A stretch of 64,000 bases of DNA from Plasmodium malariae (GCF_900090045.1 NW_021638312.1:124001-188000), one strand, 5' to 3'; positions 13,701 to 28,236 are shown, counted from the first letter of the stretch. Numbers and translations: made by a program. Notes: generated from the sequence alone by a model not told the origin.

Positions 13701-14870
13701 TGAAAAAAAAAAAAAGACTTTATCTTTATCAAATATAAAGAGGTATTTAAATAAATACATGAATTACCAGTATTAACGAAGTGTTAACGTAGATTTCATT
13801 TTGAATGAGGAACAAAAAGTTAGCATTATTCATGTATCATGAAAGTAATTATAATTTTATATTTGATTTTTCTGATACAGGAGCTATTCATTGTTGTCAT
13901 ATTTTATGGAATATATATAAAATAAATTTATCATTAGTTTTGGAATTGTATTTTTTTTATCTAATATAATGAAAAATGGTAGAATATATATGTGCTTAGC
14001 TTGATTTAATGTTATGAAAAATATTCATAAATAAAAAAAGTTAACTAAATAAAAGATAAAGATTCTATATTATTTAGAACTGTAAGGAAACAGTTGACAC
14101 ACACATTCAATTAATGAAAATCTAATAAATATTGATTTATCTTAACGAATTTTCAATACATTATTTTATTTCTACTTAGAATGATAATAAAATTTTAAAA
14201 TAGTTGGATCTAAGTATATATACATATAAAATAATACTATGTTGATTATTAAACAAATATAAAAGCTTAAAACAAAAAAAGAGCAAAAAAAAATTATGCA
14301 TTCTACACATTAAATAAATATCGTAAATTAATAATTATATTTTATTTATCTAATTTACTGATGACTATTAATTAATAGGTGAACAATATTTATGAGCATT
14401 AAAAGGAAGAAGAACTACGTTTATTTTCAAAGAAAAAAGCATGATTTAATGTAATTTTAGTGCACATTGTTATATTTTTTTATCTTTAAATGTTTATTTT
14501 TTTTAGAAAAATTAAGAAAAAATATATATATTTATATACAAATAAATCGCCATAAAGTATATTTTTACAATAATTGTGAAACTTTAATAATTTAAACTAA
14601 AAATTAAAATACAAATAATTGTTTATATTAAAAGACAAATATAGTTATATGAAGAACATTTTTTAATATGAAATATAAAAATATAAATAATTCATGTATT
14701 ATATAATTGTATTGTCGTCATATATTTTTTACAACTGATCATATAAAATTTTATTCACTTTAGAATTACTATAGTAAATTTATAAAATTAATTTTTTAGA
14801 ATGAATACTTTTTTCCCATTTTTTACTGGACTTGGATTAATCTATGAGATAATTTTATGTGTATTATTTT
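10751..14870. other. intergenic, no gene seen
   Basis: AT-rich DNA with scattered A and T runs. A 76-codon open frame at 12832-13062 on + has the Ile/Tyr/Asn/Lys/Phe composition expected by chance in this DNA. I do not call it a gene. Confidence 0.5.
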
Positions 14871-14879
14871 AAAAAAATT

Positions 14880-15863
14880 GTATTATCCAAATCTGAGTAA
14901 CATAATATTAAAAAAGTATTACTAGGAATACGAATAAATAGTGGATTATGATATAAAATAGTAACAGACATATTTGTGAGGGAATAGATGTAGAGAATCA
15001 AATTTAGACTGAAGAAACTAAAGAGATTGGAATTATAGCTACAGCTTTAACTGAAACTGTGCCTACAATTATGATTGCGGTTAACATTATTGCTAACCAC
15101 ATAAAGATTTAAAACATTATGAATTTACTTCGCTGATTTTGCTTATATTTTAGAGTACCACTCATTTTATCCATATAATTAATAAAATTAAATTTATTTC
15201 TTGATTTGTTATGGCATACAGATGAGTCATTTTTTTAGTACGAATTTTTTATAGATTTGGGTACGTTTTTATTTTTCTGAATATTATCATAATGTTCTAA
15301 TGTAGAATATTTTTCTTTTAAATTAAGTTCAAAGTCAAATTCTTCCTATCCCTAAAATTCTGAGTTTTTCATCAAATAATCAAGTTCTGGGGAAGAAGCA
15401 TCACCGCATAATGATTCATTATCTTTTTGAAAATTGTTGTTATGCTCTAATGCATATGGTTTTCTTTTATATTCTTCAGTACTTGCTTCTTCTAAATCAA
15501 TTATTTTTTTCTTTAAGAGTTTATATTTATCTCTCACCGAATCTATTATTTCACCGCTTAACAAATTGTTAAATTTAACGTTTACTAGGTCATATCTGTT
15601 TAATTTCTTGTTCCATAATCTATCACATATGGTTGAATAAAAGTAAAGGTTCATATTAAACATTCAAAAAATGTATATGTATATATATATATATATTATT
15701 TGGATAAAATTTTCTTCCTATATAGAAATATAAAATAAAAAAGAAAAAAATTTAAGTACAATAACTAGTATACCTCGTCGGAATATTTTAATGTCCATAT
15801 TAGACATGAAAAAATATTAGTTTTAGTAAAAAAGATGCGAATTTCTTTATTTCGTTTTTATAA
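14880..15863 (-). pseudogene. two-exon exported membrane protein pseudogene
   Basis: This is a broken gene on -. The putative exon 1 (about 15863-15774) encodes a basic start and a hydrophobic run (KKFASFLLKLIFFHV). It has lost its start codon and one base, and ends at a GTATAC donor. Exon 2 follows a TATATAG acceptor, with a TA-repeat region that shifts the frame. A long open part at 15660-15355 reads through LLSGEIIDSVRDKYKLLKKK. Further in the same frame come three or four stops, then YMDKMSGTLKYK, and two hydrophobic segments at about 15105-15030 and 14985-14895. The order of signal-like exon, LLxGE-type motif, charged body and two membrane segments is that of subtelomeric Plasmodium exported proteins. 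The motif has Asn where an export-motif Arg is expected. It is non-functional as read. Confidence 0.7.
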
Positions 15864-18800
15864 TGAATTTTTTAAAGTTGTTAAAACTAATGTTATAATT
15901 AAGGCATTATATATATATGACATTTTCAGTAATGATAAGTAAAATGTTAATTTATATCCTCTTAATTATTTTCCGTTATGTCAATATATAATATATTTAG
16001 ATTTTTTATTTAAATAAATATAACCATAGTACATATTGGGGCACAAGACAACAATATATTTAAAAAAAAGTTATAATTAAAGAAAATATATTTTAGTAAA
16101 AGTTATACTTAAAAATATTATTAATTACTGCTATTCTAATAAAACAACTAAAAAAGGGTTTAATGTGTATTTAATGGAAAATATTATATAAATATTATAG
16201 TTCAACATACAAATATTTTATTTCAAAATATAAATAGATTTTAGTATACTATAAATTGATAAAATATTGCATTAATAAAGATATATTATGGGATAAAATT
16301 CTATTAATCAAATACACACTAGAATACACTCGAAAAATATTTTTAGAACTTGTATAATTAAATCATTCACAAAATATATAATAAAAATATATTATAAATT
16401 TTCCTCTAATTATCTGAATATACTGTTTTTGAAAATTATGTTTAATAAAACTTATTAATTAAAATGTAGAGGGAATAAAATATGGTAGTAACAAAATTAT
16501 AATATGTTACATAAATTTATATTATATATAGAAAAAGTTTTAGACATAATATAATCTAAACTATTAAAATCTTTGTTTACAAAATAAAATTATTTAACAC
16601 ATATATATAGTTTTATTTTTATCTTATAACTAAAATATTAGGTATATATTTTGTATAATAATTTAAGAACTAAACTCTTTTGATTTTTTGCGGACCATGT
16701 ATATTTATATATGAAGTCAATAATTCAACTAATATAGCGATATAAAGAATATTAACACCGTAAATTTTGAACTGTTATTTGTTATATGTTGCTTTATAAA
16801 TGTTTTAAAAATACACACGCAATGTGATACAATGAGAAGAAAAACAACTAAATTAAACATCATATTTTAAAAATAGAAATTTTTTTTTTTTTAACATTTT
16901 ACTGGTATTTTTTGTGAACATTTTTTTTTAAAGCTTTTTTTTTTTTTATTTAACAAGGATATTTGTACTTTCTTAAAAGTTTTGTTTATTTTTTCAATTC
17001 TAAGACCATTAAAAACAAAAATTGATAAATTCAAATAAAATATTTTTTAAATATGTTTCGACGAAGATTTTAAAGAATTATTTTTTATTTTATAAGATCA
17101 AAATTAGCAAAAAAAAAAAAAAAAATATAGAATGAACAAGATTTATCCTGAATTTATATGAAATATTTTATTTATTTATATATTATACTATTATTTTTTT
17201 TTCAATGTACATTTATTTTTACAACAGATAATAAAAAATTATATTCGTAATTTATACAGATTTTTTATTTAAAAGACGACTTTACAAATTTAGAGTTAAA
17301 AAGTATTAAATGTAAATAAAACATAGAAAATTCAGCGTGCGTTATTACTGTTTTTAATATGATGCTGAAAACATGTAAATGATAAAAAAAATATTAAAAA
17401 AAAACAAAACAAAACAATTGCACCTTTTACATTGTATTATGTGTTCTTTTATATAAATTTAATATAAAAGGATCCAAAGAGAAATATTTGTTTTTATTAA
17501 TAGCTAATAAACATTAATTCATTTATAAAGAAAAAATTTATCTAGTAAATATTCATCCATTTATAGATGTAAATAAAAAGAAAAAAAGATGAGGTTTATT
17601 ATTAATTATTTAATTATTCTATTTGTATTTTACTTTATTTTATTACCTTTATGTAGATGTTTTAGTGTGCAGTAATTAATTTGGTATTATAAATAAATGA
17701 ACTACATTGTTTCTTGAATATATATGTATTTCTTTATTTATTAGTACAAAAAGCAAAATAAAATAAATAAATACCATATTGATTGAAAATATTATAGATA
17801 TCTAACATTATCTAAAATAAAATCATTACTTCTGAACATACAATATTTAAAATGCACAAAATAGAAAATATTAATGTCTGTTAAAAAATTATATTGAATT
17901 TAGCATTTATGTATTCTATAAAAAATCTAAGTATCTCATTTAATTTTTGTATTAGAAGTAAAAAAATGTGTTTAGTTATGTTATTATGATGCATTAAATA
18001 TTTTATCTGCAACGGAGTTAACATTATACTTTATTTATATCAAGTAACAATATAAATAGTGCTATTATTGTTGTTCAAGATATTATAGTTTGTTTAAGGA
18101 AAAAAAACAGTAGGAAATGAAAAATGAAAATAAAAATTTTAAAATATTTTTTATATATAGATAAAGGTAAATTTTTTATTACTGAAATTATTTTTTTATA
18201 AATAAATAGTATTTTTAGTATGTTTTTGAATTCGTGTCTTCTCAAAGTACATAACTTTTATACATTAAATATGATAAAATTATGTTACGTTGGTATTAAA
18301 TGAGCAAATTTATAAGGATATATTACGGTATAATAATTAAATTTTGTTCTTTATCCTATAATCCAATACATAATGTATGTATATATATATATATATATAT
18401 ATAGTTTAACAAATAATATCGATTACTTAAAAATAATGAGTAAAATGAAATGAGTCTATATAATGATATTTAATAAAATAAAAAAAATATGAGATATACT
18501 AATATTATATCTTATATGTAAAATTATAAATTTGATTTTATTGTCTAATAATATTTTAAGGTTATAATACACCATGCGTTGTAAGTTTGTATAGGAAAAA
18601 TATTTTTACTTATTTTAATTATACTAATGAAACAGTATAATAATTTCATTTGATGTTTTGTTAATGCTTAATATATAGCAGCTAAATCATACTTATATTT
18701 AATAAAAAAGTAAATCTGAAATTGTGAATTTATTGAAGTTTTTTGAAACGGGTAAACAATGACATGAGTAGAAAACCTTATTAATTTCTTAAAATATAGT

Positions 18801-19130
18801 CTTCATATAACTCATAATATAAATCATATCCAAAAAAATATAATTATCAAATTAGGATTATATAGTATATAATCATCAATGAACAAATATGTTGGATATG
18901 TGGCAAAATGTATATGATCTTATTTTACTTTTACGTTTTGGATAAAATAACCTCAAATTAGACAACATTTCTCCTATATATATAAGAAAAAATTCTTGAA
19001 AATTTGTATTATATAGGTATAAAATATTCCCAATATTCTGAAAAATTAATTGTTGCAACAGCTATTGCAATACAAACAATAAAATAGATACATGTATATG
19101 GAATTTTAACATTATAAAGCATGAATTTTG
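15864..19130. other. intergenic, no gene seen
   Basis: AT-rich DNA with T runs at about 16879-16892 and 16937-16949, an A run at 17109-17124 and a TA microsatellite at 18381-18403. The open frames here have chance-like composition. No coding relic stands out before about 19140. Confidence 0.5.
18381..18403. repeat. AT dinucleotide microsatellite
   Basis: About 11 AT units in intergenic DNA with no adjacent gene signal. Confidence 0.85.
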
Positions 19131-19142
19131 TAATGAAATATA

Positions 19143-19650
19143 TCGTAATGCTAAAGTTGAGTTCTCCGCTGGTATACGAAAATTCCTTTAAAAATTCAGA
19201 AAAATCGGGGAAAAGGAATCTAATATATAAATAGTAAAATGCTTAATTTTCACTAGAGCGGATGTTGTATTATCAACGTGAAAAAATTCAGAGTAAGGTA
19301 GAAATAAAAAAGACGAAGAAAAGATAATTTATGGATATTACCTTTAAGAACTTATATGTTCAAGCTTATTTCAAAGTGGAAAATGTAGGTGTGGAAGCCC
19401 GCAATGAAAGGGGAAGAGAATATAACTTCCCAAGTAAAGATATACTAAAAACTCTCAAAACCATATGAAATAAACATCAAAATTTATCTAAACATTAACA
19501 ACTATAAGATAATTCTAATTTATTAACACAAATTGGCATTGAAACTTCTTGTATATTAGAAACAATTACTATTATATATAATTCCAATATTATCTGAAAT
19601 TTCATCATAGCTTCTACGTTGCGAACGTTATTTGTTTCGTTTCATCGTTA
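19143..19650 (+). pseudogene. unassigned coding relic with higher GC
   Basis: This is a local rise in G+C with protein-like codon use on +. Pieces include SSPLVYENSFKNSEKSGKRN (about 19157-19216), then ERMLYYQREKIQSKVEIK (about 19256), then a long piece from 19330 containing VENVGVEARNERGREYNFPS. The last piece stays in frame through DILKTLKTI to a TGA at about 19466, and the frame continues past several stops toward a more hydrophobic part near 19560-19610. It looks like one exon of a charged protein broken mainly by stops. I do not recognise the family. It lies directly upstream of a fam-l upstream module. Confidence 0.5.
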
Positions 19651-22539
19651 TGGTAAAAAAATACGTATTTCATTCTATAATATAAATATTTCATTCTACT
19701 CAGTAATTTATATTTTAATAACCTTATGAATTCATAATGTTAATGTACATTATATACTTTTTATATTATTGATATATATATCAGTTAAATGCATGAGAAT
19801 GGGATTTTCTATCTATCTCTATATATTATTCTTTAATATACTTTATAAAATTTATGTTATAAAGTATGAAGTTTTATATAAGGCAGCGAAAAAAAAATGT
19901 TGCTGCAAGAAGAAAAATATTCTGTGAATGGGGTAAATATGGTACTATATTGACGTAGACAAATCATTAATTAAGGATATTAATTAGTAAAAAAAATAAT
20001 GCAACCAATTTATATAATAAACATTTCGATATATAAAAAATTTATAGTTTATAAATAATATATAAATAAAAGGAGATATTAGTGGAAAAATTAATTATGA
20101 AATGGCTAAACATAAATTAACAGGGTGAAATTAATGTAGCCTAACTTTTTTTGTGTAATATAAAAAAAATACATGTTAATCTATGAAATATATGAATATA
20201 TTGAATATTATACAAATAAAATGGGATAAAATAAAAAAAAAATAAGTCACTGTAGTGTTAGATATTAATCAAACTCATAAAATTATAAAATGTACATGAA
20301 TATAACAGTAAATTATTATTCAGTTGAATTATTAATTAAAATATATATATTTATATCAATATTAGTGGTAAGTTTCATATATTACATGTGAAAAAAAGTA
20401 ACACTTTTTTTTTTATATAATAAAAATTTTAAAAGATTAGTAATAATTCAAAAATTATTAACTAAATTGCCACTGTGAATATGAAAATATTTCTACTATT
20501 TCATAGACAATAATATTAAAGACATAATAATCAATTACTTTGTACTAGTACAACGTTAAAAACAGTAACTAAAAAAAGAATAATACATTAATGTAAATGA
20601 TACATGTAGAAGAATGTATTTATGGAAAAATTATTGAATTTGGCGTTGAATGAAAAATGTATTGCATGAAAAATAAGAATATATATATGTGGATAATATT
20701 ATATAATTCACTTGCTATATAAACATATTGGACGAAGAAAATTAAATATATTATAAAAACTTTAAAGGATATTAACAGAATTTATTCATTTTGCAAAATA
20801 ATAAGTAATTTAGACAAATATACATATATGTATAATTAATAAAAGACAGCTCCCAAAAATATTTATAAGAATTATACACTCCCAAAAATGATGAATTAGA
20901 AATAAATATTTAGCTGGATTTTATTATATATATAACATTTAATATTTTATAATATAATTTATAAATTATATATGAATTATTATAAATTTTTAAATGAGTT
21001 TAACGTATATTTTAAATGACATACTAAATGTGAACTAATGAAATCTTCAAACAATGGGTTCAAAGATAAAGAATAAGATTTTTTTCATATTCCGCAATAA
21101 AAACTTATATATAATAAAACAAAAAAAAAAAAATACAATAAGGTAAATATCTTTTCTTTTTTTTTCTTTTTTTAATTATTTCCTTTATAAGAAAATATAT
21201 TTTTTAAAAAACAATAATACAACTTTTTTTTTCAGATTGGAATAATTTTGGATATATAATTTTTTTATAATTATTAGTCTCATGGTTAAAAGACGTAACA
21301 AAAATAGTTAGACATAACATATTTTTACTGTTAAAAGTATATTTAATAAATTTTAGTTTTTTATATACCTATGGTGATTATACTTCACCTCTAAAATAAA
21401 TTATTAGTATTATGAATATGTGAAAGAATAAAATAAAAAATAAAGTAACCCTGAAAACAACATATTAATTTCTAAATCATATAATATAGTAAAATATGTT
21501 TCTATGCTGCATTATTGCAATGTACATTTCTGTACACTTCACCTTTTTCTTATTTGTTTGTTCAATATGAAATTCTTCTAAATTAACATAATTTCATAAA
21601 TATTTTATAGAACTTTCACTGATAATATATTTTTTTTTTTTTTTTTATTTTATTAATATTTCTTCTAAATATATATATTTTATTAAAAAAAATGAAAAAG
21701 AAAGTGGACAAATTCTAAATCTTTATATTTGGAAATATTGATATATATTAAAGTTAATTAAAAGTACATACATTTCAAAAATTATAATACAAAAGTAAAA
21801 AAATCATGTTTTTTCTTGTCCTTAAAATATATTTTTTTTTACAATTAGGGTTACTAATTTGATTTTTTTAATAAATATAGTAGACTATAAACAATGCAAG
21901 TTTAAGAATTAATATATAATCGTATAAAATTGTACAAATTATATATTATTCTATTTATTATTATTGCTGTTTTATTGTTATAATAATTAATATGTTTTAG
22001 CCGTAAATAATCTTTGTTAACAAATAAATAATATTAATAAAATTAGAATTATACTTAGGAAAACAACTTCAAACATAAAAATTACTTTCTCTAAATGTAT
22101 ATAACAGTGCATTTTTCATAAACACTATGTATTGAATAAACTTTATATTTCAAAATATTAATAAGGATTATATATTTTTTTTATTTAACTTTGAAAGGAT
22201 TAATAGAAAAATTATTTCACTGAAGAAATGTAATTAAATAATCAAATTATTCATTTTGAATGTGTAAGAATGAATGGGATTTTTGGTATTTTAAAGAAAG
22301 CTAATTTTTTTTTATATAATATTTAAGATATAAATAATAAATAATAATTTATTTTTAAAATTACATTTCCTGGTAAATGCTCTAAAATTGAATATATATA
22401 TTTTATATTTTATTTTTTACTAAATAATAAAAAAAAATTAAAAATAAATAGTAGTATTCTTTATCATTAAAAGGATATATTATATTATTGTTAACTTTTT
22501 CCTAATTCCTTATATATTATAAGATTAAAAATTTTTATA
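19651..22539 (+). repeat. fam-l upstream module, copy 3
   Basis: No gene is seen. From about 20100 on, the sequence parallels 5200-7200 in front of the intact fam-l gene. It includes the AT-rich block at 20600-21060, a T run at 21630-21646, an aaaattataatacaa block at about 21778 shared with 61447, and the attgttaactttttcc block at about 22489. This is probable promoter and 5' UTR DNA of the pseudogene that follows. Confidence 0.5.
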
Positions 22540-23480
22540 ATAGATTTAAACATTACGTTATTTTTTTTTATGAAATTTATTACACTTAGAGTGTTAACTG
22601 GACTAATTTTAATAATGATATGATATGTTAATATTATTTAAGGTTATTTTTATTTCCCATATATTTTGTGTTATATGTGTATTAATTCTGTACTTTAGAG
22701 CGAGATAATATATTTTTTTTAAATAATAAATATTTACTTTGTTTTATAGCGTACTCTTAAAAAATCGTCGAACAAGAAATACAACTGTTATAGAAAATTA
22801 GATACAATATTTTATAGATTACTAGTAAATCATAGACAGGATAAAAGTTCAAATGTTAGAGGAATAAAAAGAAGATATACGGGATAATTAAGTAATTGTA
22901 GAAAAGGAAAAAATAAAATAAACAGTTAGATAGAAATTTATTATATAATGGTGGAGTAAATATGCAAACTAAGGAAAATAAATCCTGTATATTTGAAACA
23001 AAAAATTATTTCCATGTTAAACCAAAAATATTAAAAGAATTTGATTATATGAATTTTCATAAAATCAACATAACATTTAGAGACAAGAAGTACAAAAAAA
23101 ATAATAAACAATAAATGTGGATTACGATATATACCACTCTAATTATTGTTTACTTGTTGTTGTTATCAAAAAATTTTATCATTGAGTTATAGACCAACAT
23201 ATGGGACGTTCATTTTATTGATAAAAATATTTTGTAATGTGTGTTCAACACCTTTGCGTGATATATTTATGAAATTACCATTAATTTTTTTGTTCACATT
23301 TATAGAAAAGGAAACAACTAGGAAACCTTTTCATGTAAGTAATTTTTATTGTATTTTAATATATATTATACCCATCTATATATTATATGTTACACTAATG
23401 TAAGCGGTTGTTTTTTACTATAAAAAATTTTAAAAATGTGGAAAAATCAAGTTCAGGAAAAGGTAAAATGAATAATTGCA
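22540..23480 (+). pseudogene. fam-l: fam-l exported protein pseudogene
   Basis: This is the third fam-l locus. The exon 1 region (about 22540-22620) has lost its ATG and open frame. Exon 2 follows a TTTTATAG acceptor ending at 22749 and opens with RTLKKSSNKKYN, then RKLDTIFYRLLVNH, the family motif. A stop occurs near 22886. After a gap with several breaks, the C-terminal part survives as an 85-codon open frame at 23146-23403. That frame carries GTFILLIKIFCNVCSTPLRD and PFHVSNFYCILIYIIPIYIL, the second membrane segment. A basic tail follows to about 23475. It cannot be translated as one protein. Confidence 0.8.
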
Positions 23481-25120
23481 GATATTTTCAATAGGTAAAT
23501 CATTCTTATATAGGGAGTAAAATCGGTAAAATTAGTAGTTATGTACTTATTAAGCAAATTTATAATTGCTTATATTTTATAAATTCATCTGCATTTATGT
23601 GATTATTTAGATACACAGAGGTAAAAAAAATGTATGTTCTTACCTTTTTTTTGGATTTGAATGTTTTCATGCTTTTAAATGCGTGTCTTAATGTATTATT
23701 ATTGTTTATTTAAGCATTACGTCTTAATATACTCTTGTTTATATAGATTTTTATAAATAACATATTCATATCCTTTAAAATTAATATATAGTAGGATATT
23801 TAATGCAATTTTAGTGACGTTTTATGTTAATTAATATATAAAATATATTAAATGGTGCCTTCTATTTTTTAAGTTGCTCTAGTATAATTAATTATATGAC
23901 AATACAAAAAAATGTACTATTATTTTTAAATTAAAAATGAATATGCTCTGTTTTGTACTTAATGAAAAGAAGAAAATGTATCATGTTGAATTGCTATATG
24001 TAAACATTTATTACCTTTTTTACATGCCGCCATATTAATTCCATATAAAACATTTTATAAAAAATATGCAACTAAATATATTTTTGTAAAAATTTTTAAA
24101 ATGATTTTTAGATTTTATTTTGTATTATATAAATGTTAAATTATAAATAAATAATAAAATAATATTATTTTAAAATATGGATTATCTTTAACTGTTTACT
24201 TTTTTGGGGAATCAAAATCGTTAGTATTAGATAAAGAAATAAATATACTTATACTGTATTATTGTTCTTAATTGTGATTTTAATTTAATTTTATAAAAAT
24301 TTATTAAATATATATTGTATTAAAAATTTATAAATAAATATGTTATGTATTTATTTTTTATATCATTAAAGAATAAAAATAATGAATTAAATGTACTCAT
24401 ATATTAAATGTCAGTATTCAGAAGTTCTTTTCTTGTATTTTCCGTTTATTTTTAGAATAATTGACTTCTAATTATATCTTATATATTAACAGAAGTAATC
24501 ATCTTCATTATTTTAAGGAAAATAAATGTATTCTTTAATGCAGTAATATAATTTTGTGTGAACAAATATTTATTTATATGCTCTATTTTTTATGTTTGTC
24601 TATAAATATATTAACGAGTAAATATAATTTAAAAGGAATATAATATTATAAAAGGTTTATATTAAAATTTAGTAATTCATAGATATTAATAATAACTTTT
24701 TAATTATTATCAAAATAATAAAAAATAACTTTTTTATAGATAATTCTTAAATACATAGCATTGTTTTTAATGGTTATATAAGTTATAACATGATGTATTT
24801 TAAAAGATACTCTATTATTTTGTACTTGATTTAATTAAGCAATAGAAGTGCATATGGTTTCCATGCAACAATTTTAAGAGTATCTTTCATTTATTATATA
24901 TCATTTTTTTTAGGATCGAATGAATATTTTATTATAATATTAATATATTTTATACATGTACTACTTAAATACATTATAAAAAGTACTGATTTGTTAATTA
25001 AATAACAAAAGCATGTGTTTGTTATTTTAAAATGGTTCTTCGGATATAATGAACAAGCTACGAATATCATATATGGAAAATTCTGCATGGGAGGTGTTAA
25101 AACCTAGCTGATATGAATTT
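23481..25120 (+). repeat. fam-l downstream module, copy 2
   Basis: This is non-coding DNA matching 1850-4000. The clearest shared points are the tgtctataaatatatta block near 24597 (2966 in copy 1) and the tttttttatagataat block near 24732 (3107 in copy 1). The end of the module, around 25060-25090 (catatatggaaaattctgcatgg), resembles 55277-55297. No gene is seen. Confidence 0.45.
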
Positions 25121-26385
25121 TAATAAAATAATTTATTTTTATTTTTTTCTTCTATTAAACTTAGTTTACCACATTCATATTCTCACTAAATGGACTAATA
25201 CAAAGAAAAAGGAGAATTAAAAATAATTTAGATGAATGAAACTGTGAATTATTATTATGTAGTAACGAAAATCAAAATATGAATTTAAAGTAACGTTTTT
25301 ACCATATAACATAATACTCCTTTAAAAATTTATAATTAACGTAAAACGCAGAATATATGTTCATTTTGCAGGGACACATAAAGTAATTTAAATATCATTT
25401 ATGGATTAATTCAATTAAAGAAGAAAATAAAAAGTAAAATAAACAAAATACAACAATCAGAAGAAAAGAATACAGAAATGATATATATCAGATTTGGAAT
25501 ATATGAAATAGCCTTAAAATATTTTAGTTTTAAAATACATATACAATATAACGTTTATATCTTGAATATATTTTAATTAACTCTACTTGGAATTTGATTA
25601 TATAAGAGGACATTTGAGAAAAAAAAACAAAAATTAATAAAAATATTCATAGAAAGTGCACAAAGAAATTAAATGGGGCCACGTCAATATTTCTGTATAT
25701 AAATGTGAATAACAGAAGAGTATGTACAGCTTATTATGATGAATGTGGATACATATGAAAACGTAAAGCATAATGTAAAATGCTTAAAAATAGAATATTA
25801 TGAATAATATAAATGGAGTAACATTTGTGACTCAGTTTAGTAATAAAAAGAATAAAACGATTTAAAAAAAAAGTAAAAAATATAATTAGATATTACAAAA
25901 TTAATTACAAAAATGTTATTAAAATACGTGATTCAAATGTATATAACAACGTAGAAGAACTTTTAAAACTATGAGAAATTACACATAGGTAACTTTTATG
26001 AAGTAACAAATAATAAGAATTATAAAAAAATATTAAAGTTATTATTATAATATTATTAATACGAAATAATAAAATGTATAATATAATAATAATTCAGAAA
26101 AATTCAATAAAAAAAATATATAGAAAAACCCATATTGAAATCTAGCAACTCCTAAAAGATACAATAAATAGGTAATTAAATTTCCCAAATATGGAAAATT
26201 AAAAATTTGTTTGATAGTATTCTATAGTAAAACAGTTAATCATCTAATTAATTAACTATAAAGTTTTATTTTATTTATTTAATTTAAATGTAAAATGTTT
26301 TCTTATTTGTAGATTTAGTGTAACAGTTAAATTCCATTTATGTATTTTATTTACGCATGTTTTAATTATTCATTACTTTTTTTTA
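25121..26385. other. intergenic, possible faint relic near 25.65 kb
   Basis: Mostly AT-rich DNA. Around 25643-25750 on + a short stretch reads RKCTKKLNGATSIFLYINVN, then RRVCTAYYDECGYI, richer in Cys and Gly than its surroundings, before stops take over. The spaced cysteines could come from an old pir-type exon, but this is too short to assign. Confidence 0.3.
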
Positions 26386-28209
26386 ACCTTTCATTTATTT
26401 ATTAAATTTTTAATAATATATTTTTTATAAAGCAATTTTTTTACTTTTTTCGAATTAAAACTATCCTCTAATGAGAATAATTAATTATTATTAATAAAAT
26501 TATTCACTATACTCAACAATAACATTCATAGCAGCAATTTTTATTAAATGGAATAAATTTAATTAATAATACAAAGTACATATTTTATATTTGTAAGAGA
26601 ATAAATAAATATTATAAGAAATAACACAATGCACAATAAGTTAATTTTATATGGTGAGAAAAAAAAATGAATATATTTAATTTTTGTTTACAAGCTCATA
26701 AATTTTTTAAATAATTATTTTCTCATAAAAAGCATTATATACATAGATGTATTATTAATTAATATATTAAAAAAGATATTATTCCAAAAAAAATTAAAAG
26801 AAAATTTTTTTATCTTACTAGTGTATAATTCATTAGAGGCATATATTAAAAGTTATTATTAATTTTTAGTTCGTGTTACCCTAAATTTTTTTTGAAAATA
26901 CATATAATAAATCATTAAAAAAATTAATATGAATAATACTTCACAGTACCAAGATATAGTAAACTCAGTACAAGTATTATCTGATTAAATATATTTCACT
27001 TGTAAATTTAATTTTAAAAAAATATATGCATAATTATAAAACGATAATTTTCCTCTTTTTTTCGATAATTATGATATGTTTTAGGTGAATGATTAGTTAT
27101 CATAAGAACATGAAATAATAATGGATATATACGATTTATTCTGTATAAAAAGAGAACTATTAATTACTATTCAATTGTATATTTAATTGGTAAAAATATA
27201 TTTTCATGTTAGTATGTAACTTACTGATAAAATAAATTTTTTTTCTATTAAATTTTCAAGAATATTTTTTTATGCCAGATGATCTAAAAAAATATATTTA
27301 TACCCCTTTTTTAACATTTTCAAAATAGTAAATTTTGATATTTATTAAATTAATTTTATTTCTAATAATTTAAAACATATACTAATTATATATATATATA
27401 TAATATAAAAACAGGTATTTTTGCTATCCTAATATTACAATATTGTGAATGTAATGCAAAATAAAATTTAATTTTAATTTTCCTTAAGAATGTTATAGAG
27501 AGAATAAAATATTATTTTTTTTAATTATATAATAAATGGGATATTTTTTATTGAACTATTACATGTACTAATTCTTTTTTTCTTTATATAGAATTGATAA
27601 ATCATTTATTATAATTAATAATATAAAACATGTTTTTTTCACTTTATAAAATTTCAAATTCCTAATGCACATTAACAAAAAGGTCGTAAAATAAATTATT
27701 CATTATTGCAACTACTGAAGGATAATTGATATAATAATACATAAGATATATATTTGAAAATTCGATCCAAGTTATCCATAATAAAGCATATTTAACTATA
27801 TATATATTTATCTATAAAACATATTTTGAAAACGCAATTGGATCATTTTATGAATATACTAATATATATTGATGTTTATATACTGGATTTTTAGCTGTAT
27901 TTTTTTTTAATATATATCATTAATAGTACTGTTTATCACTTTTTTAAAAATATATGTTACAATATAATAATTTGACTTGTAATATTTCGTTATATCATGA
28001 GCATTATATAGGAAATATTCCATTAATTTTTTTCACTATTAAGAATGTTTATTTCTCGTTATAATGATATAATTATAACAATATATTCCAGAAGTTACGA
28101 TTAAATCATAGTTCTAAATAATAAATATATATTTCTTTTCTATAATTCATATAAAGTGTACATAGTGTATTATGTTTTATTTTCGAACATATATTGATGT
28201 TTACATGCT

Positions 28210-28236
28210 CATAATAATGATCATTTAATTGATATA
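28210..28236 (+). promoter_or_regulatory. 27-bp conserved block upstream of pir exon 1 (copy A)
   Basis: A block beginning cataataatgatcatttaa, 12 bases before the pir start codon, is identical over 27 bases to 45937-45963 in front of the decayed pir copy. The rest of the flank is clearly diverged. It may be a core promoter or 5' UTR element of this pir subtype. It contains the palindrome TGATCA. It is absent in front of the other pir gene (43244). Confidence 0.45.

Noticed and set aside
15434..15640. 68-codon open frame on +
   Set aside because: It is the antisense of the 15.4 kb exported-protein remnant, which has the coherent protein pattern on -.
18381..18403. TA arrays as possible regulatory or origin elements
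   Set aside because: Similar runs occur throughout this genome type and do not sit at fixed distances from genes here, so they are treated as microsatellites.
18876..19058. 60-codon open frame on - near the 19.1 kb relic
   Set aside because: No family feature, and it lies outside the GC-richer relic, which reads on +.
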